A DNA stretch of 60,604 nucleotides. Source: Coleofasciculus sp. LEGE 07092 (lineage in GTDB: Bacteria; Cyanobacteriota; Cyanobacteriia; Cyanobacteriales; Coleofasciculaceae). A program made the translations under genes and the position numbers. Under the pieces are notes generated by a model. That model searched no databases and was not told the origin of the DNA. It was given only the letters and a program-made list of their open reading frames with translations. The stretch is from the NCBI RefSeq assembly GCF_015207375.1, contig NZ_JADEWY010000023.1, positions 1 to 60,604 of the forward strand, in the 5' to 3' direction. Positions 1 through 10,006 of this stretch are shown piece by piece (the first letter of the stretch is position 1; the number at the start of each line of letters is the position of its first letter).

Positions 1-125
1 GGAGCAGAGGAGCAGGGGAGCGGAGGAGCAGAGGAGCGGAGGAGCGGGGGAGCAGAGGAGCGGAGGAGCGGGGGAGCGGAGGAGCTGGGGAGAATTTTTC
101 TATTCCCCACTCCCCACTCCCTCCC
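1..125 (+). repeat. GGAGC low-complexity repeat followed by CCCCACT tract, in frame with the cyclase gene
   Basis: Positions 1-89 are tandem variants of GGAGCAGAGGAGCGGG, followed by a pyrimidine tract built on CCCCACT at about 104-125. Read in the frame of the gene, it encodes [12 protein letters not shown] followed by similar units, with no stop codon. The same 12-residue string occurs in the linker of the ABC ATPase at 11075-11110. It looks like an intergenic-type repeat that entered a protein linker in a tolerated frame. Confidence 0.85.
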
Positions 126-3100
126 ACAAAAGAACTAATCTTGGTATCAGGGTATTCCGGCATCGGTAAATCAGCGCTGGTGCAGGAACTGTACAAACCC
201 ATTACTCGACGGCGCGGCTATTTCATTAGTGGAAAATTTGACCAGTATCAGCGTGATATTCCCTACAGTGCAGTGATTAAAGCATTTCGGGGATTAGTTC
301 GGCAATTGCTAACAGAAAGTACCGCACAGCTTGCTGAATGGCGAAACCATATTTTAACGGCTTTGGGAAGAAATGGGCAAGTTATTGCTGATGTGATTCC
401 GGAAGTGGAACTGATTGTCGGGAAGCAACCTTTATTGCCTAGCTTACCACCTACAGAAGCCCTAAATCGTTTTAATTTGGTGTTTCAAAATTTTATTGCC
501 GTCTTTGCAAAGCCAGAACATCCTTTAGCTATCTTTCTCGATGATTTACAGTGGGCAGATGCGGCTTCTTTAAAATTGATGCAACTGTTGATGACGGCTT
601 CAGAGAGTCACTACCTGTTGCTAATTGGAGCTTATCGAGATAACGAGGTGAGTATAGCTCATCCATTAATGCTGACGTTGGAGGAGATTTGTCAAAGCGG
701 AGCTATTGTTAATCAGATTTATCTGGAACCGTTGGAGTTACCTAGCATTACTCAGCTAATTAGCGAAACCTTAAAATGCTCTGCTGATGAAGCCAAACCT
801 CTTGCTGACTTAGTGAAATTAAAAACAGGAGGTAATCCTTTTTTTATTAATGAGTTCTTGAAATCCCTTTATACAGAAAAACTCTTAGAGTTCAATTTTA
901 AACGTGGCGGTTGGCAGTGGGATTTAGTCAAAATTCAAGCCAGTGGATTTACCGATAATGTTGTTGAATTGATGGCGAATAAGATTCAACAACTCACGAC
1001 TGAAGGTCAACAGGTGTTACAAGTTGCTGCTTGTATCGGTAATTCATTGGACTTAAAAACCTTAGGGATTGTTTTAGAGAAATCTCAAAGAGAAACTGCA
1101 ATCCAATTGTGGGAAGCGGTATCTAAAGGTCTAATTTTACCTTTAGGGGATGAATATAAGTGGATTGGCGGAGTATTCACATCAGATAACACCAGTTCTG
1201 TTAATAAAAATTTAGATAATTTACCGGATAATTTAACGGTTGAATACAAATTCTTTCATGACCGAATTCAACAAGCAGCTTATTCATTGATTCCAGGCGA
1301 TCGCCAAAAAGAAATCCACCTAAAACTGGGTCGGTTGCTATTAAAAACAACTCCTCTAGAGCAACTAGAAGAACGTATTTTTGAGATTGTTAACCCTCTC
1401 AATATCAGTCGTGAGTTAATCACGCTGCCAGAGGAACGCTATCAACTTACCCAACTCAATCTAATCGCTGGCAAGAAAGCTAAGACAGCAACTGCTTACG
1501 AAGCCGCCGTCCGGTATTTAACTTTGGGGTTGGAATTGCTACCTGACAAGAGTTGGCAGTTTCAGTATGATTTAACTCTCAGTCTCCACGTTGAAGCCAT
1601 AGAAGCTGCCTACTTAAATACTCATTTTGAACAGGCAGAAACTCTCGGTAAAGTTGTCTTACAGCAGGCAAAAACCCCGATTGAAAAAGTCAGAGTTTAC
1701 GAGACAAGTATTCTGTTTTCTGTGTCTCAAAATAAAATGCTCTCAGCGATAGACACGGCAGGAGAAATTTTAGAACTGCTGGGAGTATCTTTATCGCAGG
1801 AACCCCCGACTTATCAAACCGTTGAAGAGTTGCTAGAGCTACCAGAGATGACGAATCCGGCTCAACTGGCAGCATTGCGAATTTTAATGAGTGTCATGGC
1901 TCCTGCCTATATTGCTAAACCCTCTCTATTGCCATTACTCATTTTTACAATGGTTAATCTATGCGTAAACTCTGGTAATTCTCCCCTAGCAGCCTATGCC
2001 TATAGCGTTTACAGTTTGCTTTTATGCGGTAAGCCGGAAACCATCGATTGTGGCTATCGATTTGGTAAACTGGCATTAAAATTATTGGATCAATTTGACA
2101 CTAGAGACGTTAAAGCGAAAGTTCACCAGCAGTTTAATGCTTTTGTTCGCCCTTGGAAAGAACCAGTCCGAAAAACCCTCAAGCCATTTCTTGAAACAAT
2201 AAACGTAGCAATTGACAGTGGTGATATTGAATATGCCTGCCACTGTACGGTTAATTACTGCACCTACTCATTTTTTGTGGGACTACCGTTAGATGAGGTG
2301 GAGAGCAGGCAAAACCAACATCTCGAACTGACAAACAAGTACAAGCAATTTTTTCAATTCAATTATATAAAAATATGGCATCAATTGGTTCTGGCGTTAA
2401 AATCTGAAGAAAAAATAGAATCGATAGATGCAATTCTGGAGAAGGATAATATTTTATCAGAATTATTTCAAACCAATAACCAGTTATCTATCTTTTCGTT
2501 ATATTTTTCTGATCTTTTTCTCAGTTACCTTTTTAAAGACTCTGCCCGTTCAGTTGCGAGTGCGGCTTTGGCTGAGAAGTATCTTCCTGGTGTTCGGGGA
2601 TTATTGAACAGTGTTTTATACAATTTTTACTCGTCTCTCGCCTTACTTTCTCTGTGTTCTCAGGTTTCCCAGACAGAGCGCAAGCCCTATCTACAGAAAG
2701 TATCACGGCATCAGAAGATGATGAGTCTGTGGGTAAGCCATGCCCCGTATAACTTTAAACACAAATATGAGTTGGTGGAAGCGGAAAGAGCGAGGGTGCG
2801 GGGTAAAATTGTCACGGCGATGGAGTGTTATGATTGCGCCATTCAAGGTGCGAGAAAATGGGGATACATTCAAGACGAAGCGCTAGCTTACGAATTGGCA
2901 GCAGAATTTTATTTGGCTCTGGGGCGGGAAGAAATTGCTCAAAATTATATGCAAAAAGCTTACTATAGCTACAGTCGATGGGGGGCAACGGCTAAAGTCA
3001 AGCAGTTAGAAGAAACCCACAGCAAATTCTTGTTTGCAACATCAAAAGGAAATAGTCCGAGTAACCTTCATCGAAAATCCTCAACGTTTTCAACAACGAG

Positions 3101-4481
3101 CAGCAGTGAAAGTAATTCTTCGGCAGTTTTAGATTTAGCGACTGTGATGAAAGCGGCGCAAGCCATTTCTAGCGAAACCATACTGGATAAGTTACTGGCT
3201 TCACTGATGAAAATTATGATTGAGAATGCGGGAGCCCAAAAGGGTTTTCTGATTTTAGAAACAAAGGGGCAGCTTTTGATCGAAGCGAAAGGGGTTGTTG
3301 ATAGCGTGCAGCAAGGGTGTGCTGAGTGTAATCAGGTTAAAGTGTTGCAGTCAATTCCTGTTGAAAATTCTCAATTCTTGTCCGTCGCTATTGTCAACTA
3401 TGTTGCCCGTACTCGGGAAACAGTGGTACTCAATGATGCGGTGCATGAGGGTCGATTTACTAACGACTTTTACATTAAAACGAATCTACCTAAGTCTATT
3501 CTCTGTGCACCTTTGATTGATAGAGGTAAACTTAGCGGCATTGTTTATTTAGAAAATAATTTAATCAACGGCGCGTTTACACCCCAGAGATTGGAACTCT
3601 TAAATCTTCTCTCAGCACAAGCGGCGATTTCGATTGAAAATACCCGTTTTTATACAAATTTAGCAGAACTAAATGATGCTTATGAGCGCTTTGTTCCCCG
3701 TCAATTCCTGGAGTTTTTGAATAAAGAGAGTATTGTTGATGTCCAACTCGGCGATCAAGTTCAGCAGGATATGTCGGTGCTGTTTTCTGATATTCGTAGC
3801 TTCACTACCTTGAGTGAAAGTATGACACCGGAGGAAAATTTCCGATTTATCAATTCCTATCTGAGTCGTATGGAACCTGCGATCGCTGAAAATAACGGCT
3901 TTATCGATAAATATATAGGTGATGCGATTATGGCGCTGTTTAGCGGCGATGCCGATGATGCAGTTAAAGCTGGAATCGCTATGCTGCACCGCCTGACTGA
4001 GTACAATCAACACCGCCAAAATCAGCGTTATGCGCCGATTAAAATTGGTATTGGCATTAATACGGGTTTATTGATGCTAGGTACAGTCGGCGGACGCAAC
4101 CGGATGAATAGTACGGTGATTAGTGATGCGGTGAATTTAGCTGCTCGTATGGAGAGTTTGACTAAAGAGTATGGAGTTTCCCTGTTAATCTCTCATTACA
4201 CGTTTGCGAGGTTGCAAAACCCAATGGGCTATTGCATCCGACTAGTCGATCAAGTAAAAGTGAAGGGAAAATCTCGATCGGTGGCAGTTTTTGAGGTGTT
4301 TGACGGTGATCCTCGGGAACTTCGAGAGGTGAAGTTAGCGACTGTCAGCACCTTTGAGGAAGGGTTGCTGCTTTATTACCGCGATCGCTTTTCGGAAGCT
4401 GCACAGCGGTTTGTCGATTGTTTGCGAATTAACCCTAGCGATCGGGTAGCTCAAATCTATTGGGAACGCTGTCAATTATAG
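1..4481 (+). CDS. AAA/STAND-like ATPase - GAF - class III nucleotide cyclase (5' end beyond window)
   Basis: Large cytoplasmic signalling protein that should make cAMP. The reading frame is open to the left edge, so the gene very likely starts outside the window. The first in-frame start codon here is TTG at 141, but the codons just before it encode KELILVSGYSG, which aligns with REMMLVTGYSG in the downstream paralogue. Numbering from 141: Walker A GYSGIGKS at 4-11, Walker B-like FLDDLQWAD near 130, a long helical region, a GAF domain at roughly 1020-1190, and a cyclase domain at roughly 1205-1400 with metal-binding FSDIR, DKYIGDAIM and transition-state NLAARME. Positions 3-92 encode a Ser/Arg/Gly/Ala/Glu repeat just ahead of the ATPase. 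By analogy with the paralogue a kinase-like domain may lie upstream, but it is not visible here. Confidence 0.85.
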   Translation, partial: SRGAGERRSRGAEERGSRGAEERGSGGAGENFSIPHSPLPPTKELILVSGYSGIGKSALVQELYKPITRRRGYFISGKFDQYQRDIPYSAVIKAFRGLVRQLLTESTAQLAEWRNHILTALGRNGQVIADVIPEVELIVGKQPLLPSLPPTEALNRFNLVFQNFIAVFAKPEHPLAIFLDDLQWADAASLKLMQLLMTASESHYLLLIGAYRDNEVSIAHPLMLTLEEICQSGAIVNQIYLEPLELPSITQLISETLKCSADEAKPLADLVKLKTGGNPFFINEFLKSLYTEKLLEFNFKRGGWQWDLVKIQASGFTDNVVELMANKIQQLTTEGQQVLQVAACIGNSLDLKTLGIVLEKSQRETAIQLWEAVSKGLILPLGDEYKWIGGVFTSDNTSSVNKNLDNLPDNLTVEYKFFHDRIQQAAYSLIPGDRQKEIHLKLGRLLLKTTPLEQLEERIFEIVNPLNISRELITLPEERYQLTQLNLIAGKKAKTATAYEAAVRYLTLGLELLPDKSWQFQYDLTLSLHVEAIEAAYLNTHFEQAETLGKVVLQQAKTPIEKVRVYETSILFSVSQNKMLSAIDTAGEILELLGVSLSQEPPTYQTVEELLELPEMTNPAQLAALRILMSVMAPAYIAKPSLLPLLIFTMVNLCVNSGNSPLAAYAYSVYSLLLCGKPETIDCGYRFGKLALKLLDQFDTRDVKAKVHQQFNAFVRPWKEPVRKTLKPFLETINVAIDSGDIEYACHCTVNYCTYSFFVGLPLDEVESRQNQHLELTNKYKQFFQFNYIKIWHQLVLALKSEEKIESIDAILEKDNILSELFQTNNQLSIFSLYFSDLFLSYLFKDSARSVASAALAEKYLPGVRGLLNSVLYNFYSSLALLSLCSQVSQTERKPYLQKVSRHQKMMSLWVSHAPYNFKHKYELVEAERARVRGKIVTAMECYDCAIQGARKWGYIQDEALAYELAAEFYLALGREEIAQNYMQKAYYSYSRWGATAKVKQLEETHSKFLFATSKGNSPSNLHRKSSTFSTTSSSESNSSAVLDLATVMKAAQAISSETILDKLLASLMKIMIENAGAQKGFLILETKGQLLIEAKGVVDSVQQGCAECNQVKVLQSIPVENSQFLSVAIVNYVARTRETVVLNDAVHEGRFTNDFYIKTNLPKSILCAPLIDRGKLSGIVYLENNLINGAFTPQRLELLNLLSAQAAISIENTRFYTNLAELNDAYERFVPRQFLEFLNKESIVDVQLGDQVQQDMSVLFSDIRSFTTLSESMTPEENFRFINSYLSRMEPAIAENNGFIDKYIGDAIMALFSGDADDAVKAGIAMLHRLTEYNQHRQNQRYAPIKIGIGINTGLLMLGTVGGRNRMNSTVISDAVNLAARMESLTKEYGVSLLISHYTFARLQNPMGYCIRLVDQVKVKGKSRSVAVFEVFDGDPRELREVKLATVSTFEEGLLLYYRDRFSEAAQRFVDCLRINPSDRVAQIYWERCQL

Positions 4482-4530
4482 AAGGAACGTAAAAAAAGCT
4501 GATTCAACTGAGTCCCTTTGAATCAATTAG

Positions 4531-4563
4531 GTATTACCGTCACCTCCTAGGGGAGGGTAATAC
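4531..4563. terminator. Strong hairpin between the two tandem cyclase genes
   Basis: GTATTACC at 4531-4538 pairs perfectly with GGTAATAC at 4556-4563, and an inner CCTCC/GGGAGG extends the stem. A second, weaker hairpin (GATTCAA/TTGAATC, 4501-4524) precedes it. No U-run follows, so it could be an attenuator or mRNA-stabilising structure rather than a classical terminator. Confidence 0.4.
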
Positions 4564-4602
4564 TCTCTCGTTGAGCAACCATTCGCTCAGGAACACCCAA
4601 CG

Positions 4603-7600
4603 ATGCTCACCCTTCCAGGCTATCAGATTCAGTCCAAGATTTATGAGAGTGACAACTCTCTCGTTTATCGAGGCGTTCGAGAGGCGGACAATCAAGCTGT
4701 TATCCTCAAAGTTCTCAAGGGAGAATATCCCACACCCGCAGAACTCACCCAATACAAGCAAGAATATGCGATCGCGCACAGTCTTGACCTAGAGGGTGTG
4801 ATCAAGGCGTATTGCCTGGAGACGTATCAAAATACCTTAGTAATCGTCTTCGAGGATTTTGGCGGAGATTCCTTACACCTATTAATCAATAAACAAACGT
4901 TTAACTTAGCGGAATTTCTCAATCTGGCGATAAAAATTGCCGAGATTCTGAGCCAAATTCACGCCGCCAATATTATCCACAAAGGCATTAACCCATCTAA
5001 CATAATTTTTAACCCAGAAACTGAGCAAATTAAAATAATTGACTTTGGCATCTCTACAGTTTTGAGGCGAGAAACTGCCGCCCTTCAAAATCCCAATGTT
5101 TTAGAAGGGACTCTAGCCTATATGTCCCCCGAACAAACGGGTAGAATGAACCGTTTGCTCGACTATCGTACTGATTTTTACTCTCTTGGTGCTACCTTTT
5201 ATGAACTACTCACCAATCGCCTGCCCTTTGAAACAACCGATCCTCTGGAGTTAGTTCACTGCCATATTGCGAAACAACCTATCCCCCCCCATGAGCTTAA
5301 TTCAGCAATTCCCAAAACCCTCTCAGATTTGGTGATCAAACTTTTAGCAAAAACGGCTGAGGAACGATACCAAAGTGCCTGGGGAATTCAAGCCGATTTG
5401 GTATTGCTGCTGATGCAGTTAGAAGCGAACGGTGAAATTGAGGACATCATTTTAGGGGAGAATGATGTGTCAGACACATTTCAAATCCCACAAAAATTGT
5501 ATGGCAGAGATGCAGCGATTGCCACCTTACTGACTGCCTTTGAGCGTGTGAGCCAGGGAACCCGTGAAATGATGCTAGTAACAGGGTATTCTGGTATGGG
5601 TAAATCAGCGCTAGTACAAGAAATTTACAAACCCGTCACTCGACAAAAAGGATATTTCATTTCTGGCAAATTTGACCAGTTGCAGCGAAATACTCCCTAT
5701 GAAGCCTTGATTAAGGCGTTTCAAAAATTAGTCGGGCAACTCTTAACGGAAAGCGAAACCCAACTCCATTGGTGGCGAGAAAAACTTACCGTTGCGTTGG
5801 GTGCTAATACTCAAATTATTATTGATGTTATTCCAGAAATAGAACTCATTGTTGGTACGCAACCCGATGCACCAGACGTAACACCACCCCAATCTCAAAA
5901 CCGCTTTAGTCTACTCTTTCAAAACTTCATCAAAGTGTTTGCCCAACCTGAACATCCCTTAGTCATTTTTCTAGATGACTTAGAATGGGCAGATTCTGCT
6001 TCGTTAAAACTGATGCAACTGCTGATGACGGCACCGGATAGTCCCTATCTATTTTTAATCGGGGCGTATCGAGATAACGAAGTCAGTGCAGCTCATCCCT
6101 TGATGTTGACTCTGGATGAGATTTGTGAAAGTGGAGCAGTTGTGAATCATATCTCCCTATCACCCTTAGGGTTGCCGGATATCAATCAGCTCATTTCTGA
6201 AACGCTCCACTGTCAAACTCAATCCTCACACGCCTTAGCCGAATTAGTGCTAGCTAAAACGGGGGGAAACCCTTTCTTCTTGCAGGAGTTTTTGCAGTCG
6301 CTGTACGCAGAAAATTTATTAACTTTTGACTTAGATTGCCTGAGTTGGCAATGGGATTTAGCACAAATTCAAGGGCAAAAAATTACCGATAATGTTGTCG
6401 AACTGATGGCTCAAAAGCTTCAAAAATTACCAGAAAATACGCAATGTATTTTAAAATTTGCCGCTTGTATTGGCAATCAGTTTGAGTTAGAGATGTTGGC
6501 AATAGTCAGCGAAAATAATCTACAAGACACAGCCTTGATCCTGCATTTAGCCGTTACTGAAGGTATAATATTACCCCTAAGTGACGCTTACAAGTCTGTT
6601 GAATTAAAGGCAATTAAGGGTAAGGAAAAACTGATCGTTACTTACAAATTTGTCCATGATCGAATCCAGCAAGCTGCCTATTCCCTTATTTCTGACAGAC
6701 AAAAGCAGATCATACACCGACAATTGGGACAGCAATTGTTGCAAAGGACTCCACCGGAAAAGCAAAGTCAGAAAATCTTTGACATTGTTAACCAACTCAA
6801 TTTTAGTATTGAACTTATTAATAACGAATCAGAACGTGTGCAACTGGCACAGTTAAATTTGATAGCCGGTCAAAAAGCAAAAGCGTCAGCAGCGTATGCA
6901 TCAGCCTTTGATTACCTTCAGGTTGGTATCAAGTTATTGGGAGGCGATCGCTGGCAAAAACAGTATCATTTAACCTTAACTTTATACGAGGAAGCAGCAG
7001 AGGCGGCATACCTGCGGGGCGACTTTGAGCAGATGACTCAATTAACAGATACAGTATTTAAACGGGGCAAAACTATTCTGGATAAAGTGAAAGTTTATGA
7101 AATTAAAATTCAGGCGTATACCGTACAAAACAAACTCGTAGATGCTGTACAAATCGGGCAGCAGACTCTCAAACAATTAAGAGTAAGATTACCTAAAAAT
7201 CCAACAACAGTTAACACATTGATCGGCTATCTATCAACAGTCCTAGCCTTAGCTGGAAAAAAGCCCCAAGACTTAAAAGAACTGCCAGATATGACCGATC
7301 CGTACAAACTGGCAACGATGCGCATTCTGTTGAGAACTGCGTCCCCAGCATACTTCACCATTCCCAAACTATTTGCACTCATTGTATTTAAATGTATCAA
7401 ATTATCCGTTAAATATAGCAATGCTGCATCTGCCTATGCTTATGCCACCTACGGACTCATCCTTTGTGGGTTAATCGGTTCTATTACTACGAGCTATGAA
7501 TTCGGTAAGCTTGCCCTTCATTTACTCGATAAGTCCACTAATAAAGAACTCAAAGCTAGGACGCTTTTAATTTTTAATGGCTTTCTCAGGCATTGGAAGG

Positions 7601-9918
7601 AGCCGCTCCGGGAAACCTTAACTCCTTTACTCGATACCTATCAAACTGGACTGGAAACCGGAGATTTAGAATATGCAGCATACGCCATTCATATCTACTG
7701 TATTAATTCCTACTTTGGGGGTAGGGAACTTCCAGGAGTTGAACGAGAGATGGCAATCTATGGTTCTGCGATAGAACAACTCAAGCAAACTACCGCCTTG
7801 TATTCTCATAAAATTTATAGACAAGCTGTACTAAATTTATTAGATCGGGCTGAAAATTATTGTTGTCTGGTTGGTGAGAGTTATGATGAACAGAAAATGC
7901 TGCCGCTTCACCTGGAAGCCAATGATCAGACTGCCGTTTATAGCTTATATCTGAATAAATTTTATTTGTGTTATATCTTTCAAAATAAAACCCAGGCTTT
8001 TGAAACTCTCAAAAAAGCTCAAACCTATTCCCACTGTATTAAAGCTACCATAACAGTTCCTGTTTTTTATTTTTATAGTTCTCTCACTCAGTTAGCCGTT
8101 TATCCAGATGTTTCTAACTCTCTCAAACGTCACCTTCTCCATCAAGTTCGATGGAATCAAAAACGTATGAAACGATGGGCACATCACGCGCCCATCAATT
8201 ACTTACATAAATTTTATCTGGTGGAAGCCGAGCGATATCGAGTGATCGGGCAAGATACTAACGCCATGGAATTATACGATCGCGCCATTACTCTAGCCAA
8301 AGAAAATGAACATCTGAATGAAGAAGCCTTAGCTTACGAACTGGCTGCCAATTTTTATCTATCCAGGGGAAGATATTTAAGTGCCAGAACCTATATGCAA
8401 GAGGCTCGTTACTGTTATCTCAAGTGGGGAGCTACAGCTAAAGTCAAGCAGCTCGATGAAACCTATCCCCAACTCTTCCCCTCTTCCCAACCCAGCGCTC
8501 AAGAATTCCCCTCCACCCCATCGATAACCGGAATCAATTCGAGTGAGGTGCTAGATTTAGCGACTGTCATGAAAGCCTCTCAAGCGATTTCTAGCAATAT
8601 CGTGTTGGATAAGTTATTGGCGTCTTTGATGAAGATTCTCATTGAGAATGCTGGGGCGCAGTTTGGCTACCTGATTTTAGAAGCCAAGGGCAAACTGCTA
8701 ATCGAGGCGTCAGGCTCGGTAGAATCTGAGAGTATTACTGTGTTGCAGTCGATTCCTATTGAAGAGAAGGATAACCTAACTCAACCCCAAAACCTGCCCA
8801 TTCGATTCTCTACAACCCTCATTAATTACGTTGCCCGAACCAAAGACAGTGTAGTATTAAAGAATGCCACGGAGGAGGGCAAGTTTACCAACGATTCTTA
8901 TATCAAAGAATATAAACCCAAGTCAATTTTGTGCGCCCCCCTACTCGATCGGGGTCAACTTGCGGGTATTGTTTATCTAGAAAATAATTTAACCACTGGA
9001 GCTTTTACACCCCAGAGGCTGAAACTCTTAAATCTCCTCTCAGCCCAAGCCGCCATTTCAATTAACAATGCCCGCTTCTACAACAACATGGCAGAACTGA
9101 ATAAGGCTTACGAACGCTTTGTTCCCCGGCAATTTCTCCAGTTTTTAGATAAAGAAAGCATTGTCGATGTCCAGCTAGGCGACCAAATTCAACAGGATAT
9201 GTCGGTGCTGTTTTCCGATATTCGTGATTTTACTAGCTTGAGCGAACGTATGACGCCGGCAGAGAATTTTCAATTTATTAATTCCTATTTGTCCCGGATG
9301 GAACCTGCCATCAGCGAACATCACGGTTTTATCGACAAATATATCGGCGATGAAATTATGGCACTCTTCAGTGGTGGTGCTGATGACGCCGTTAAAGCCG
9401 CAATTGCCATGCTGCATCGCCTGACTGAGTACAACCAACACCGCCAAAAGCAGGGTTACATACCGATTGAGATTGGCATTGGTATCAATACCGGTTCCTT
9501 GATGCTGGGTACGGTTGGGGGACAAAACCGCATGGATGGAACGGTAATTAGCGATGCGGTTAATTTAGCCTCTCGCTTGGAACGCTTGACTAAAGAGTAT
9601 GGAGTTTCCTTGTTAATTTCTCACCACACCCTAGCCCGTTTGAACGACCCAACGGAGTATAACATCCGGTTAGTAGAACAGGTAAAAGTGAGGGGGAAAT
9701 CGAAAGCTGTGGCAGTCTTTGAAGTCTTTAACGGCGATCCGCCGGAACTCCGAGACGTGAAGTTAGCGACAGTGGGAGTATTTGAGGAAGGGTTACTGCT
9801 TTACTACCGCGATCGCTTTTCAGACGCCGCACTACGGTTTACCCATTGCCTGCAAATTAATCCAGCCGATCAAATCGCTCAACTCTACCTCGAACGCTGC
9901 CAGCAACAGATAGGATAG
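4603..9918 (+). CDS. Kinase-like - AAA ATPase - GAF - class III nucleotide cyclase, tandem paralogue
   Basis: A 1771-residue multidomain signalling protein. Residues 1-270 form a Ser/Thr kinase-like domain with Lys36 (AVILK), DFG at 147-149 and SPEQTG. The HRD-equivalent reads HKGINPSN (126-133), so the catalytic Asp is Gly, and the glycine loop is degenerate (IYESDNSLVY). Walker A GYSGMGKS is at 328-335. A long TPR-like helical region follows, then a GAF domain at about 1330-1500 and a cyclase domain at about 1528-1715 with FSDIR, DKYIGDEIM and NLASRLE. The cyclase keeps the Lys and Asp expected for ATP use, so adenylate cyclase is more likely than guanylate cyclase. It aligns with the preceding gene over the whole ATPase-to-cyclase part, so the pair is a tandem duplication. 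The role of the kinase-like domain as an allosteric module is inferred. Confidence 0.92.
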   Translation: MLTLPGYQIQSKIYESDNSLVYRGVREADNQAVILKVLKGEYPTPAELTQYKQEYAIAHSLDLEGVIKAYCLETYQNTLVIVFEDFGGDSLHLLINKQTFNLAEFLNLAIKIAEILSQIHAANIIHKGINPSNIIFNPETEQIKIIDFGISTVLRRETAALQNPNVLEGTLAYMSPEQTGRMNRLLDYRTDFYSLGATFYELLTNRLPFETTDPLELVHCHIAKQPIPPHELNSAIPKTLSDLVIKLLAKTAEERYQSAWGIQADLVLLLMQLEANGEIEDIILGENDVSDTFQIPQKLYGRDAAIATLLTAFERVSQGTREMMLVTGYSGMGKSALVQEIYKPVTRQKGYFISGKFDQLQRNTPYEALIKAFQKLVGQLLTESETQLHWWREKLTVALGANTQIIIDVIPEIELIVGTQPDAPDVTPPQSQNRFSLLFQNFIKVFAQPEHPLVIFLDDLEWADSASLKLMQLLMTAPDSPYLFLIGAYRDNEVSAAHPLMLTLDEICESGAVVNHISLSPLGLPDINQLISETLHCQTQSSHALAELVLAKTGGNPFFLQEFLQSLYAENLLTFDLDCLSWQWDLAQIQGQKITDNVVELMAQKLQKLPENTQCILKFAACIGNQFELEMLAIVSENNLQDTALILHLAVTEGIILPLSDAYKSVELKAIKGKEKLIVTYKFVHDRIQQAAYSLISDRQKQIIHRQLGQQLLQRTPPEKQSQKIFDIVNQLNFSIELINNESERVQLAQLNLIAGQKAKASAAYASAFDYLQVGIKLLGGDRWQKQYHLTLTLYEEAAEAAYLRGDFEQMTQLTDTVFKRGKTILDKVKVYEIKIQAYTVQNKLVDAVQIGQQTLKQLRVRLPKNPTTVNTLIGYLSTVLALAGKKPQDLKELPDMTDPYKLATMRILLRTASPAYFTIPKLFALIVFKCIKLSVKYSNAASAYAYATYGLILCGLIGSITTSYEFGKLALHLLDKSTNKELKARTLLIFNGFLRHWKEPLRETLTPLLDTYQTGLETGDLEYAAYAIHIYCINSYFGGRELPGVEREMAIYGSAIEQLKQTTALYSHKIYRQAVLNLLDRAENYCCLVGESYDEQKMLPLHLEANDQTAVYSLYLNKFYLCYIFQNKTQAFETLKKAQTYSHCIKATITVPVFYFYSSLTQLAVYPDVSNSLKRHLLHQVRWNQKRMKRWAHHAPINYLHKFYLVEAERYRVIGQDTNAMELYDRAITLAKENEHLNEEALAYELAANFYLSRGRYLSARTYMQEARYCYLKWGATAKVKQLDETYPQLFPSSQPSAQEFPSTPSITGINSSEVLDLATVMKASQAISSNIVLDKLLASLMKILIENAGAQFGYLILEAKGKLLIEASGSVESESITVLQSIPIEEKDNLTQPQNLPIRFSTTLINYVARTKDSVVLKNATEEGKFTNDSYIKEYKPKSILCAPLLDRGQLAGIVYLENNLTTGAFTPQRLKLLNLLSAQAAISINNARFYNNMAELNKAYERFVPRQFLQFLDKESIVDVQLGDQIQQDMSVLFSDIRDFTSLSERMTPAENFQFINSYLSRMEPAISEHHGFIDKYIGDEIMALFSGGADDAVKAAIAMLHRLTEYNQHRQKQGYIPIEIGIGINTGSLMLGTVGGQNRMDGTVISDAVNLASRLERLTKEYGVSLLISHHTLARLNDPTEYNIRLVEQVKVRGKSKAVAVFEVFNGDPPELRDVKLATVGVFEEGLLLYYRDRFSDAALRFTHCLQINPADQIAQLYLERCQQQIG

Positions 9919-10006
9919 TAGCATTCTTCTATAGAATGTTCAGACCAATCCCCTGCAAAGGAAACGGGTTGTTACAATTTTCCTTAATTTCACTTTTTAA
10001 AGTGCC

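Noticed and set aside
3669-4019. 116-codon minus-strand frame in the first cyclase gene, with a similar one at 9175-9525
   Set aside because: Both are shadows of the conserved cyclase domain; their similarity reflects paralogy of the sense genes.
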